This document shows, in pieces, positions 47,283 through 56,583 of a DNA stretch of 64,000 nt (its first letter is position 1; each line of letters begins with the position of its first letter). This stretch comes from Agrobacterium vitis (GTDB lineage: Bacteria > Pseudomonadota > Alphaproteobacteria > Rhizobiales > Rhizobiaceae). The notes under the pieces are model-generated. The model saw nothing but the letters and a program-made list of their open reading frames with translations, was not told the DNA's origin and ran no database searches. The stretch spans positions 563,001-627,000 of the forward strand of contig NZ_JACXXJ020000005.1 in NCBI RefSeq assembly GCF_014926405.1, read 5' to 3'. Made by a program: the position numbers and the translations under genes.

Positions 47283-47549
47283 TCAACCGAACACCGTGCG
47301 TCCACGCTCGGTTTCAACGCCGTATACGATGCCGCCGATGGCATCGACGAGATAGGCGACAGGCACCGGCGGTGGCTGCATCCACTCTTCTTCCCCGGGC
47401 GGAACGGCGTCGTAGGCAGAGACCACGAATGTCGAGCGGTTCTCAATTTCGGAAAATGTCACCCGGACCGAGGTCTCGTCCCAAGGCGTGTATTTTCGTT
47501 GCGTCAAGAAACGCTCGGCAGCCTCGATCGCTTGCTGCTCAGTGATCAT
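47283..47549 (-). CDS. Probable immunity protein next to the HExxH effector
   Basis: An 88-residue acidic protein, MITEQQAIEAAERFL...YLVDAIGGIVYGVE. The ATG at 47549 overlaps the last 11 bases of the effector gene, so translation of both is coupled. The downstream gene is its paralogue, 41 bases on. Small, acidic, effector-coupled genes in tandem copies are the rule for immunity proteins. GGGG lies 11 bases before the ATG. The frame from 47585 adds 12 residues inside the effector gene and is less likely. Confidence 0.65.
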   Translation of the reverse strand: MITEQQAIEAAERFLTQRKYTPWDETSVRVTFSEIENRSTFVVSAYDAVPPGEEEWMQPPPVPVAYLVDAIGGIVYGVETERGRTVFG

Positions 47550-48498
47550 TGTGTGCTGCCCCGTAAAAGGCGTTGTATGTGGCACCCCCCACCGTGATTG
47601 GACCGAGCAAAACCCCTTTGGCTTCCTCGCCCATCTTGGCGACGGTGATGCCGTAATTGCCGTTCAGCGGGAACTGGATTGCCGAAAGTTCGCCTGGGCG
47701 CGCACCGCCAGTGCGGGCCAGTCCGTAGGCCTCGGCGGCGGCTTCCTCTATATAGCGCAGGATATAGGAGCGCTTGTAAGCGCCCATCTTCATATAAAGA
47801 CCGGGACGACCGAGCAGGGAAAAGGCTTGTGTCAGCCGCTGATGGATACGCTCGTGATAGACCGTCTGGCGAACGGACCGGATAACCTCTGGAAAAGGTT
47901 TCGCTCCCGGAAAGAAGTCGCGGCCGATGGTCGCGACATTGTCCGGCCGGGTGCCGCCCTGTCCGGCGAATTTGCTGCGCGAGAACACCAGTTTTGCCTC
48001 GTAGATCCGCATTGGTCCGGCTTTAGGCATGGCTCGAGTGAACTGATTATAGCTTGGCATCGTGCCTTGGACGCTCTTGAACGTTCCTTTCGGCTTGCCC
48101 TTGAGCAGCAGCCCAAGCACGACATCGACACCGAGAATGGTGATGGCATCCGCCAGATCCTTCGCTGCCTTATCGAGATCAGCCGTGGTCTTGGCGGAAT
48201 GTGTGCCAACGGCGAAATCCAAAAGCTTTTCACCGCCTTGCACCGCTGCCGTTCCGATCATCAGCCAGCCAGCGGCTAGAAGGATCACATCGGCAATTTC
48301 ACCGACGCCGACAAAATGCGATCCCGCCCAGATCAGTACGACCCCCGCCATGATGGCAAGCGACGTGGGGGTGACAAGCGCCAGCAGCCGGTTGCCGATA
48401 TCGGCAGGGAGGAGGGCGGCTGCCTTGCGCAGGACAATTTCAAGCTTTGCTTGCAGCGACAAGCCGGAGACGGATGCAGCAGATGCGGTGATATCCAT
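47539..48498 (-). CDS. Putative secreted toxin/effector with HExxH metallopeptidase-like domain
   Basis: A 319-residue protein with two parts. Residues about 25-135 are hydrophobic and alanine/leucine-rich (LVTPTSLAIMAGVVLIWAGS, GEIADVILLAAGWLMIGTAA), like the pre-toxin region of polymorphic toxins. Residues about 160-319 hold VYHERIHQ, an HExxH zinc motif at 215-219, and YIEEAAAEAYG at 250-259, where a glutamate could be the third ligand. No signal peptide or PAAR domain is seen, and no VgrG or T6SS gene is in the window. Start ATG 48498 has GGGGGGA before it. Target unknown. Confidence 0.7.
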   Translation of the reverse strand: MDITASAASVSGLSLQAKLEIVLRKAAALLPADIGNRLLALVTPTSLAIMAGVVLIWAGSHFVGVGEIADVILLAAGWLMIGTAAVQGGEKLLDFAVGTHSAKTTADLDKAAKDLADAITILGVDVVLGLLLKGKPKGTFKSVQGTMPSYNQFTRAMPKAGPMRIYEAKLVFSRSKFAGQGGTRPDNVATIGRDFFPGAKPFPEVIRSVRQTVYHERIHQRLTQAFSLLGRPGLYMKMGAYKRSYILRYIEEAAAEAYGLARTGGARPGELSAIQFPLNGNYGITVAKMGEEAKGVLLGPITVGGATYNAFYGAAHNDH

Positions 48499-48747
48499 GC
48501 ACAATTCCCCCCATTTTCGAAAGCCTCGGCAGGATATGTCTCTATTCCCGGCGGAGCGCTACAAAATATCGATCATGACGCAATTAGATCATTTTAGGGA
48601 GAAGTTCGCAACGAGATTCCATCCAAAATTGCTTGAAAATAAGGGCGTGTGTCGCAAGTTGAAGTGACTGGATGCCTTCTGAAAGCGACATATAGCAAGC
48701 GTATGAACTGCTTCAACACTTTGTTCAGAGGCGCGAACTTTTATTAA

Positions 48748-48774
48748 AAAGGCGGCAGGAAACCCGCCGCCTTT
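48748..48774 (-). terminator. Intrinsic terminator of the transaminase gene
   Basis: On the minus strand the stem aaaggcggc / gccgccttt (9 bp, 9-nt loop) is followed by TTAATAAAAG after the Ts of the stem. It lies 24 bases after the transaminase stop. The rest of 48499-48798 shows no gene. Confidence 0.8.
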
Positions 48775-48798
48775 ATCGTGCCTAACGCGCAGCCGCCG

Positions 48799-50124
48799 TC
48801 AGATATTGCTCATCAGCACCTTGCGCAGCTTGTCGAACAATTGGTCGATTTCGGCCTTGGAAATGATCAGCGGGGGTGACAGCGCGATGATGTCGCCGGT
48901 GGTGCGGATCAGCAATCCGTCTTCGTAGGCCTTGAGGAAGGCGTTGAAGGCGCGTTTGGTGGGTTCGCCGTCGATGGGTTTCAGCTCCACGGCGCCGATC
49001 AGGCCGATATTTCTGATATCGATGACATTGGGGCAATCGGCCAGGCTGTGCAGCTGCTCTTCCCAATAGGGGGCAAGCTCGCTGGCGCGGGTCAGCAGGC
49101 CTTCGTCCCGGTAGGTATCGAGTGTGCCGAGGGCGGCGGCTGATGCAATCGGGTTGCCGGAATAGGTATAGCCGTGGAAGAACTCGATCATATGTTCCGG
49201 GCCGGACATGAAGGCATCGTGGATTTCTGATGTCACGAATACCGCGCCCATCGGGATGACGCCATTGGTCAGGCCCTTGGCGGTGACGATGATGTCAGGC
49301 GTCACATCAAAATACTGGGCGGCGAACGGCGCGCCGAGACGGCCATAGCCGGTGATGACTTCATCAAAAATCAGCAGAATGCCGTGCTTGGTGCAGATGT
49401 CGCGCAGCTTTTGCAGATAGCCCTTCGGCGGGATCAGCACGCCGGTCGAGCCTGCGACCGGCTCCACGATGACAGCAGCGACCGTGGAGGCGTCATGCAG
49501 GGTGACGATGCGCTCCAGTTCAGTGGCCAGATCACCGCCATGCTCCGGCTGTCCCTTGGTGAAGGCGTTCTTTTCCGGCAGATGGGTGTGGGGCATGTGG
49601 TCTACGCCGGTCAAAAGCGTGCCGAACATCTTACGGTTGGAGACGATGCCGCCGACCGAAATGCCGCCGAAATTGACGCCGTGATAGCCGCGCTCGCGGC
49701 CGATCAGGCGGAAGCGCGAGCCATTGCCTTTGACCCGGTGATAGGCCAGCGCCACTTTAAGCGCGGTCTCGACCGATTCAGAGCCGGAATTGGTGTAAAG
49801 CACATGCTCCATGCCGGCAGGGGCGATATCCACCAGGCGGTTGGCCAGCTCGAAGGCCTTCGGATGGCCGAGTTGGAAGGCGGGGGCGTAATCCAGTTCG
49901 CCCGCCTGCTGGCGGATCGCCTCGGTGATCAGCGGGCGGCAATGGCCAGCATTGACGCACCATAGACCCGCCGTGCCATCCAGAACCTGACGGCCATCAT
50001 GGGTGGTATAATACATGTCCTTGGCGCCGACGAACAGGCGCGGCTCCTGCTTGTATTGGCGGTTGGCGGTAAACGGCATCCAGAAGGCGCGCAGGTCGTT
50101 TGGAATAGTGGTGCGATTGGACAT
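48799..50124 (-). CDS. Omega-amino acid:pyruvate transaminase (class III)
   Basis: A 441-residue PLP enzyme. DGTAGLWCVNAGHCRP, YTNSGSESVETALKVALAYHR, RERGYHGVNFGGISVGG, LIFDEVITGYGRLG and TAKGLTNGVIPMGAV (PLP lysine) match beta-alanine:pyruvate aminotransferases. It converts omega-amino acids such as beta-alanine with pyruvate to alanine. The frame extends to 50175, but GGAGAG before ATG 50124 supports the shorter form. Confidence 0.92.
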   Translation of the reverse strand: MSNRTTIPNDLRAFWMPFTANRQYKQEPRLFVGAKDMYYTTHDGRQVLDGTAGLWCVNAGHCRPLITEAIRQQAGELDYAPAFQLGHPKAFELANRLVDIAPAGMEHVLYTNSGSESVETALKVALAYHRVKGNGSRFRLIGRERGYHGVNFGGISVGGIVSNRKMFGTLLTGVDHMPHTHLPEKNAFTKGQPEHGGDLATELERIVTLHDASTVAAVIVEPVAGSTGVLIPPKGYLQKLRDICTKHGILLIFDEVITGYGRLGAPFAAQYFDVTPDIIVTAKGLTNGVIPMGAVFVTSEIHDAFMSGPEHMIEFFHGYTYSGNPIASAAALGTLDTYRDEGLLTRASELAPYWEEQLHSLADCPNVIDIRNIGLIGAVELKPIDGEPTKRAFNAFLKAYEDGLLIRTTGDIIALSPPLIISKAEIDQLFDKLRKVLMSNI

Positions 50125-50994
50125 GATACTCTCCATGGCCCTTTTCGCGGGCCCTGTCAGTGGTTTCGGGGCCATATCCGGTGGTTCAATCGGCTGCGGG
50201 TTCGCGTCTTCACATATTGAAGGTCACGCCGCAGTGACATGGACATATGGCGCTGTAACTGGCAAATCAGCCGTCCTCTAGGCCAGCCGCTCCGCATAAA
50301 TTTACCGCGCGGTCAAAGTAGCAGCCGGCCTTGTGCCGTCAAGCGGCCAGAGGGCGGCTATCCTGAATAATCAGCGAAGTCAGTGTTTATCCTGATGCAT
50401 AATGTCCTCCTCAAACCGGAATGGGAAAAAGAAGGAAATGGAGTTGAAACGCGATGACGGCGCAGCGTTTTTCTGCATTTGATAAAACGCAAAATACGGA
50501 AGCATCGCGGATTGCACGTTCAGCGGGCAAGGTCGGCGCAAGCTCGCCATGGGTATATGCCAGCATGATCAGATGCAGGATCGAAGGGCAGTTCGACAGC
50601 ATCGATCGACCGGCGGCCACTGCTGCATAACTCTCTCAATCCCACGGGATTTGAAGTGTGCAGAAGTAGGAATAGACGCTTTTTTGAAGAGACCGGGCTC
50701 CGAACTGCATTGGTGGTTCGGGGTCTGTCATCTGCTGGCCGGACAGGCCTGCTTGCGTCATCAGACGAGCGCCAGAATATAGGTCGCCAACGGATTTTGA
50801 AAATCTGAAATTTTATGAAGCAGATTGCCTGTTCAGCTTGCTGTCAGGAATAGCCATTAATGCAGATGCGCGCTGGCTGATGTCCTGCTGATCTGTTTCC
50901 CGCGGTTCAGTCAAGAATAGTCTAGGCGGCCGATGTATTTTTAACATCAAGCCGCCTTTTATTTTAGATTAAGCTGTTATGTCAGCGTTATCAT
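50125..50994. other. Non-coding stretch with decayed repeat copies
   Basis: About 870 bases with no gene I can support; open frames of 69-77 codons here overlap each other on opposite strands. At 50395-50440 and 50620-50650 fragments such as gatgcataatg...aaaccggaatgg and gctgcataactctc look like degenerate copies of the hairpin repeat seen at 28618 and 59643. The right end holds a hairpin aggcggc (50924-50930) / gccgcct (50951-50957), probably a terminator for the nolR-like gene or from a neighbouring transcript. Confidence 0.5.
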
Positions 50995-51312
50995 TCAAGC
51001 AGCGTTTCTGCTGCTTTCCTGATGGCAGAATATATCCTCGAGCGTGCCGAGCACTTTCATGACGGCATCCGACGTGCTGGAATAATAGATGGTCTGGGCA
51101 TCGCGGCGGGTCTTGACCAGCTTCTGGGCGCGAAGCTTGGACAGGTGCTGGGACAGCGCTGACTGGCTCAAGCCAACCTGCGAGGCCAAGACGCCAACCG
51201 GCACCTCACCTTGAACCAGGCTGCAGAGAATCATCAGTCGCTTAGGATTGGCCATGGCCGTGAGGAGGCCGGCAGCCGCATTCGAGTGATCAGACAAGTC
51301 ATTGGCTTTCAT
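50995..51312 (-). CDS. nolR: ArsR-family regulator, NolR-like
   Basis: A 105-residue winged-helix repressor. ANPKRLMILCSLVQGE, VGLSQSALSQHLSKLRAQ, LVKTRRDAQTIYYSS and SDAVMKVLGTLEDI fit Rhizobium NolR closely, which globally represses nod genes and core growth functions in rhizobia. No metal-binding ELCVC motif is seen. In a non-nodulating relative it may act on motility, exopolysaccharide or conjugation genes. Assignment to NolR rests on my recollection of its sequence. Confidence 0.85.
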   Translation of the reverse strand: MKANDLSDHSNAAAGLLTAMANPKRLMILCSLVQGEVPVGVLASQVGLSQSALSQHLSKLRAQKLVKTRRDAQTIYYSSTSDAVMKVLGTLEDIFCHQESSRNAA

Positions 51313-51449
51313 CTCTCAATCTTCCTTTGAAGCGATTGGCCTGCACACATGGCAGGCCCTGGTTGTTGCATCCCACAAGAAACCCTACGCCTTGAGTCTA
51401 GCAATATGAGGAGGATTGTATATGCCTAAATTTAAGGTATCGTTTCATC

Positions 51450-52181
51450 TTAATTAGTTTGGAGTGAAGGGTGTGTGTCCAAAGACACAATTTCACGCTC
51501 AAATTCGCATCGAAACAGCCTTTTACCCCAAAAAAAGTCGATTCCCGACGCATCCAACCCGCAGATTTTGACTTTTCCCTTCGGCTTTTGCCCCTTATGA
51601 TAAGGGGGATTTTTTATGATTTGCAGAAGTCCATACCCTAAATCTTGTATGGTTTGAGCCTCGGTTTTACCGTCGGCGAACGTAAGCTTTGTTCGAATCA
51701 ACAAATCCTCTCCATCCAGCAGGAAGGCTTTTCCGAACCCGCCGTTCATGGTGGCACGTTGCGGCATGAGCTGGAAAAACAGAAAATCCGGAAAATCGAT
51801 ATAGAGCTTTGCCTTTGGATGACGGGCCAGAAAGCGGCGGCGCATCGCCTGATGAATGTCGCTATCGGGGTCCACCGGGCTTGCCAGGCATTGAACGGTG
51901 AGACGCGGATAGGCGAGGGGATCACCCTTGCCGGGTTCGCCGGCCAGCAGCGATACGCGTGGATCGGCCAGCATCGCCCGGGTATGAGCCGAGAGGCGTG
52001 AGACCAGAACGGTTAGCGTTCCATCCGGCATGGTGCCCATCAGCACGCGGCTGACAAAAGGCCCGCCGGTTTGCGGATCGAGCACGCCCAAGGGAACATG
52101 GGTGGCGCTGCGCAACAGGGTCCGCGCCTGGCGCCGCGCCTCGTCATCAGTTGGACGGATGGGAGAGGGGCGGTCGATCAT
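51450..52181 (-). CDS. HugZ/pyridoxamine-oxidase-like protein with atypical C-terminus
   Basis: A 243-residue protein with a flavin-reductase split-barrel N-terminal part: ATHVPLGVLDPQTGGPFVSRV, SRLSAHTRAMLADPRVSLL and RRRFLARHPKAKLYIDFPDFLF. HugZ-type proteins help use iron from haem. The expected DUF2470 HMNxDH segment is missing; instead residues 175-243 read QTIQDLGYGLLQIIKNPPY... with AT-richer codons, although GLDASGIDFFWG resembles the usual C-terminal motif. Function of this altered version is uncertain. Confidence 0.75.
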   Translation of the reverse strand: MIDRPSPIRPTDDEARRQARTLLRSATHVPLGVLDPQTGGPFVSRVLMGTMPDGTLTVLVSRLSAHTRAMLADPRVSLLAGEPGKGDPLAYPRLTVQCLASPVDPDSDIHQAMRRRFLARHPKAKLYIDFPDFLFFQLMPQRATMNGGFGKAFLLDGEDLLIRTKLTFADGKTEAQTIQDLGYGLLQIIKNPPYHKGQKPKGKVKICGLDASGIDFFWGKRLFRCEFEREIVSLDTHPSLQTN

Positions 52182-52372
52182 CGGGCTGTCTCATGGTTTG
52201 CGGCTGGGTGCGTGCTGCTTGTGGGCAGAGCGGAGCTTCAACCATATCCCAGCGTTCCCTAGCGGGAAAGCGTCAAGGGCCGCCGCTCATGGCATCACGG
52301 GTTTTAATAAACGCGTGATACCGTAAGCAACGGCCCTTGGTTAAATGGAGTCGTTCTGCGCCTCTTTCTACG

Positions 52373-53416
52373 TCAGGTCTGGCGGTGCCGGGTCAGGGCC
52401 GAGACCACATCCTGCGCGCCGATCGCGCCGATCACCGTGCCGTTCTCCACCACGCCGACCAGGCCGGGCTGGCGGGCCATGGCGTCAAGAATATCGATCA
52501 GCGGCGTTTCCGGCGCGGCGGTGGCGGTGACGCCGAGACCCGGCGTGTGACTGGTGCCGGCAGTCATGACATCTCTCGCCGTCAACATGCTGATCGGGTT
52601 CATGTTGCGCACGAAATCGGCGACATATTGATCCGCCGGGTTCTGGACGATCTGCTGCGGCGTGCCGCATTGGATGATCCTGCCGCTTTCCATGATGGCG
52701 ATGCGGTTGCCAATCCGGAATGCCTCGTCCAGATCGTGGCTGACGAACAGGATGGTCTTTTTCAGCCGGTGTTGGAATTCCAGCAATTCATCCTGCAAGC
52801 GTGTGCGGATCAGCGGATCGAGCGCCGAGAACGGTTCGTCCATCAACAAGATCGGCGCGCCGGTGGCAAAGGCGCGGGCCAGGCCGACCCGCTGCTGCAT
52901 GCCGCCGGACAATTCGTCCACCTTGCGGTCGGCCCATTGCGTCAGGTTGACCAGTTCCAGCTGTTCGGCAACGATTTTTCGGCGTTCTTTTTCGCCAACG
53001 CCCGCCAATTCCAGCCCGAAGCCGATATTGTCGGCAACGCTGCGCCAAGGCAGCAGGCCGAATTGCTGGAACACCATCGAGACGCTGTGCATGCGCAGGT
53101 CGCGCAACGCCTTGCGGCTGGCCTGGTATGGATCGACGAAGCCATTGCGCGACTTGACTGACACCGAGCCGCGCACCACGGGCGCCAAGCCGTTGACGGC
53201 CCGCAGCAGTGTCGATTTGCCGGAGCCGGACAGGCCCATCAGCACCAGGATCTCGCCTTCCTTCAAGGTCAGCGAGGCATTGGCCACGCCGAGGATCAGG
53301 CCGGTTTCCTTGTTGATCTCGTCGCGTGTCCGGCCCTGATCCAACAGGGCAAGTGCCTTTTGTGGCCGATCGCCGAAGATGATGTCGACATTTCCGAAGA
53401 TGACTGCATCGCTCAT
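52373..53416 (-). CDS. choV: Choline ABC transporter ATP-binding protein
   Basis: A 347-residue ATPase with Walker A MGLSGSGKST near 62-71, signature LSGGMQQR, Walker B ILLMDEPFSALDP and a C-terminal CBS-type region (TARDVMTAGTSH, LIDILDAMARQPG), as in ProV/OpuA. It powers choline uptake with ChoW and ChoX. Start overlaps choW by 4 bases. Confidence 0.94.
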   Translation of the reverse strand: MSDAVIFGNVDIIFGDRPQKALALLDQGRTRDEINKETGLILGVANASLTLKEGEILVLMGLSGSGKSTLLRAVNGLAPVVRGSVSVKSRNGFVDPYQASRKALRDLRMHSVSMVFQQFGLLPWRSVADNIGFGLELAGVGEKERRKIVAEQLELVNLTQWADRKVDELSGGMQQRVGLARAFATGAPILLMDEPFSALDPLIRTRLQDELLEFQHRLKKTILFVSHDLDEAFRIGNRIAIMESGRIIQCGTPQQIVQNPADQYVADFVRNMNPISMLTARDVMTAGTSHTPGLGVTATAAPETPLIDILDAMARQPGLVGVVENGTVIGAIGAQDVVSALTRHRQT

Positions 53417-54258
53417 TGGTCATCTCCCGCCGACGGAATGCGGAACATCCGGTCCAGAATGATTGCCAGGATGACGATACAAAGGCCCGCTTCGAAACCT
53501 CTGGCAATATTGACGGTATTCAGCGCCCGCACCACCGGAACGCCGAGACCGGCAGCGCCGACCAGCGCGGCAATCACCACCATGGACAGCGACAGCATGA
53601 TGGTCTGGGTCAGGCCCGCCATGATCTGTGGCAGCGCATAGGGCAGTTCCACCTTGCGCAGGACCTGGGTGGGCGTGGCGCCGAAGGCAACGGCCGCTTC
53701 CACCAGGGAGGAAGGGGTGGAGACGATGCCAAGCCGGGTCAGGCGGATGGGTGAGGGGACGGCAAAGATCACCGTGGCGATCAGACCGGGCACCATGCCG
53801 AGCCCGAACAGGATCAGCGCCGGGATGAGATAGACGAAGGTCGGGATGGTCTGCATCAGGTCCAGGACCGGGCGCATCAGCGCGTAGATCCATGTCCGGC
53901 GCGCAGCCAGGATGCCGAGCGGCACGCCGATCACCATGCAGACCGCGGTGGAGGCCAGAACAAGCGCCAGCGTCTCGGTGGTTTCCTTGAAATAGCCCTG
54001 GTTGATGATCAGCGCCAAGCCGAGAAAGGTGAAGATCGCCACGAGAAGGGAGCGGCGCAGGAGCCAGGCGATAATGCTGATGGCAAGTGCTGTCACCAGC
54101 GGGTGGGGATATTGCAGTACGAACAGCACGCCATCGATACTGCTTGAAATGAGGTGGGAGAGCCAGTCGAAAAACCAGGCTCCATTGGCCGTCAGCCAGT
54201 CGACAACGACTTTGGCGGTGGGGCCGATGGGAATTTTGAAATCAGTCAGCCAATCCAC
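53413..54258 (-). CDS. choW: Choline ABC transporter permease
   Basis: A 281-residue inner-membrane permease of the ProW/OpuAB type, with about six hydrophobic segments. GTG 54258 with AAGGA upstream fits the family start VDWLTDFKIPIG; an upstream frame to 54333 adds non-conserved residues. The EAA-like loop is VEAAVAFGATPTQVLRKVELPYALP. It sits 107 bases after choX. Confidence 0.93.
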   Translation of the reverse strand: MDWLTDFKIPIGPTAKVVVDWLTANGAWFFDWLSHLISSSIDGVLFVLQYPHPLVTALAISIIAWLLRRSLLVAIFTFLGLALIINQGYFKETTETLALVLASTAVCMVIGVPLGILAARRTWIYALMRPVLDLMQTIPTFVYLIPALILFGLGMVPGLIATVIFAVPSPIRLTRLGIVSTPSSLVEAAVAFGATPTQVLRKVELPYALPQIMAGLTQTIMLSLSMVVIAALVGAAGLGVPVVRALNTVNIARGFEAGLCIVILAIILDRMFRIPSAGDDQ

Positions 54259-54365
54259 TGAAACGCATCCTTTCGAGCATTTGCAGGAAATGCGTAAAAA
54301 AAGAGAATAAGGAATAGCGGTGCCAGGGCGCAATGTTTCGCCCCGGCGCTATCTTTCAGTGGTGC

Positions 54366-55337
54366 TTAGAGGCCAAGCTTGGTCTTAACAGCCGCCAGTC
54401 CGTCCTTGCCATCCTTGGTGGTGACGCCAGCCAGCCAGGGCTCGATCACGGTTGGGTTGGCCTTCAGCCAGGTCTTGGCAGCCTTGTCGGCGTCTTCGCT
54501 ATCATCGAGGATCTTGCCCATGATGGCATTTTCCATGTCGAGCGAAAACTTCATGTTGGTCAGCAGCTTGCCGACATTTGGACATTCCTTGGCATAACCG
54601 CCGCGCGCCACCGTATAGACTGTCGCGCCACCGTAATTGGGGCCGAACACCGTGTCGTCGCCATCGGCGAGATAGGTGATCTGGTGGGCGGTGTTCATCG
54701 GATGCGGTGCCCAGGCGAGGAAGATCACCGGCTTGTTTTCCTTGTCGGCACGGGTCACCTGGCTCAACATGCCCTGTTCCGAGCTTTCAACGACGTTAAA
54801 GCCCTTGAGGCCGAATTTGTCGCCGTCGATCAGCGACACGATCATGCCATTGCCTTCATTGCCCGGCTCGATCCCGTAGATCTTGCCATCGAGTTCGGCC
54901 TTATGGGCAGCGACATCCTTGAAGCTCTTGATGCCAAGCTTGGCGCCAGCGGCGTTGGTGGCCAGCGTGTATTTTGCGCCTTCGAGATTGACGGCGACAC
55001 TGTCGATCGACTTGTCATCGAGATATTGCTGGATGGCTTCCTTCTGGGCTGGCATCCAATTGCCGAGGAAGACGTCGATATCCTTGTTCTTCATTGAGGA
55101 ATAGGTCACGGGCACGCCGAGCGTCTTGACGTCGGCCTTGTAACCCAGTGCCTCCAGAACGGTGACGAAGGAGGCATTGGTGGAGGCCAAGTCCGTCCAG
55201 CCGACATCCGAGATGCGAACGGTGCCGCAACTGGCGGCTTCTGCCGCAAAGGCAGCCGGGCTGAATGCTGCGACGCATCCGGCCAAGGCCAGAGCGTATT
55301 TCGGCAGTGCAAATTTCAGTGTCTTGGCAATCGGCAT
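54366..55337 (-). CDS. choX: Choline-binding periplasmic protein
   Basis: A 323-residue binding protein with a signal peptide ending AAFAAEAA. Aromatic-cage residues known from Sinorhizobium ChoX are present in VGWTD, GNWMP, GNEGNG and LAWAPHPMN, supporting choline (and perhaps acetylcholine) as ligand. Downstream choW and choV complete the system. betI-betAB genes, often coupled to it, are not in the window. Strong AAGGAG precedes the ATG. Confidence 0.95.
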   Translation of the reverse strand: MPIAKTLKFALPKYALALAGCVAAFSPAAFAAEAASCGTVRISDVGWTDLASTNASFVTVLEALGYKADVKTLGVPVTYSSMKNKDIDVFLGNWMPAQKEAIQQYLDDKSIDSVAVNLEGAKYTLATNAAGAKLGIKSFKDVAAHKAELDGKIYGIEPGNEGNGMIVSLIDGDKFGLKGFNVVESSEQGMLSQVTRADKENKPVIFLAWAPHPMNTAHQITYLADGDDTVFGPNYGGATVYTVARGGYAKECPNVGKLLTNMKFSLDMENAIMGKILDDSEDADKAAKTWLKANPTVIEPWLAGVTTKDGKDGLAAVKTKLGL

Positions 55338-55813
55338 ATTCTGCTCCTTTTTTAGTTCCCGGCATTATGAATACATAAACAGCCGAGGCAAGCCTGCGTG
55401 TTCGCGCCGGTCCATAGGGGGTATTTGCGACATTTTGTCATCCCGACCTGAAAATGTGCTGTATCGCCGCAAATCCGGGCTGCTTGGGTGCAGAGCGGGA
55501 AGGCATCCGTATGGTTGATTTTTTTTATGACGATGCCTTCCGGGATAGGATTTTGTGGCGCGGTCTTGTCTACACTCTTGTCGAAATCCCGACAGAAATC
55601 GTGGGATTTTCGATTTTGCGGGTTAAAACCGCCTCGTTTTTGTGCTGCATGGCGGCGCGAATGCGAACTGTCATTGAAATGGTGGATCGTATGCCGTTTT
55701 CGGATAGCTCAAGCCTCTGATGTATTTGAGGTATTCGAAATTTTTGTCCGTCGAGGATGCGTCAGCATCGTCGTGACTTTGTATAAAAGATGAACCGCAG
55801 GGAGCTGGTGCCA
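55338..55813. other. Intergenic stretch between choX and tdk
   Basis: About 476 bases with promoters for divergent choX and tdk. Two overlapping open frames (88 and 101 codons) show no family similarity and share the region; I do not call them genes. Confidence 0.5.
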
Positions 55814-56392
55814 GTGGCCAAGCTGTATTTCAATTATGCCGCCATGAATGCCGGTAAATCCACCATGCTGTTGCAGGCCTCCTACAATTATCAGGAGCGC
55901 GGCATGCGCACGGTGATTTTTGTCGCCGCATTGGATGATCGAGCCGGGCGTGGGCGGGTCGCTTCCCGCATTGGGCTGTCCAGCCCGGCCGAAACCTTCG
56001 AGCCGGGAACCGATCTGTTTGCCGTGGTCGAGGCCATGCATGCAAGCGAGCCGATTGCCTGCGTTTTTGTCGACGAGGCCAATTTTTTGAGCGATCACCA
56101 TGTCTGGCAATTGGCGCGGATTGCCGACCGCCTGCATATTCCGGTCATGGCCTATGGCCTGCGCACGGATTTTCAGGGCCAGCTGTTTCCCGCCTCCCGG
56201 TTGCTGCTGGGGATTGCCGATGAATTGCGCGAAATCCGCACGATCTGCCATTGCGGCCGCAAGGCGACGATGAATGCCCGCTTCGATGCGAGCGGCCAGG
56301 TGATGCGCGAGGGTGCGCAGATCGAAGTTGGCGGCAACGAGAAATATGTGTCCTTCTGCCGCCTGCATTGGGATGAACTGTTCAATGGATGA
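55814..56392 (+). CDS. tdk: Thymidine kinase
   Basis: A 192-residue salvage kinase that phosphorylates thymidine. P-loop AAMNAGKST, FVDEANFLSDHHVW (Walker B/Asp-Glu), lid region AYGLRTDFQG and zinc site with CHCGRKAT fit type II TK. GTG 55814 is preceded by AGGGAG 9 bases away and matches the family start VAKLYFNYA; ATG 55790 would put the ribosome binding site within the gene. Confidence 0.94.
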   Translation: MAKLYFNYAAMNAGKSTMLLQASYNYQERGMRTVIFVAALDDRAGRGRVASRIGLSSPAETFEPGTDLFAVVEAMHASEPIACVFVDEANFLSDHHVWQLARIADRLHIPVMAYGLRTDFQGQLFPASRLLLGIADELREIRTICHCGRKATMNARFDASGQVMREGAQIEVGGNEKYVSFCRLHWDELFNG

Positions 56393-56583
56393 AGCGTGCG
56401 CTGATATTTGACAGTCGACAAGTCCAACCGGTTGTTTTTCAAAAATATCGCCACCTGAAAACCTTGTGTCGTTAAAAACGCGGTTTGTCGTTGTTATTGT
56501 TGATGGGCAGACATATCTGTTGAGCAGTGACCGGACGCCGAGCGTCCGCCGTTGCCATGACCACAGGACGGGAGACAGGGCAG

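Noticed and set aside
55454..55793. Two overlapping plus-strand frames of 88 and 101 codons
   Set aside because: They overlap in different frames, have no domain and end in the tdk promoter region.
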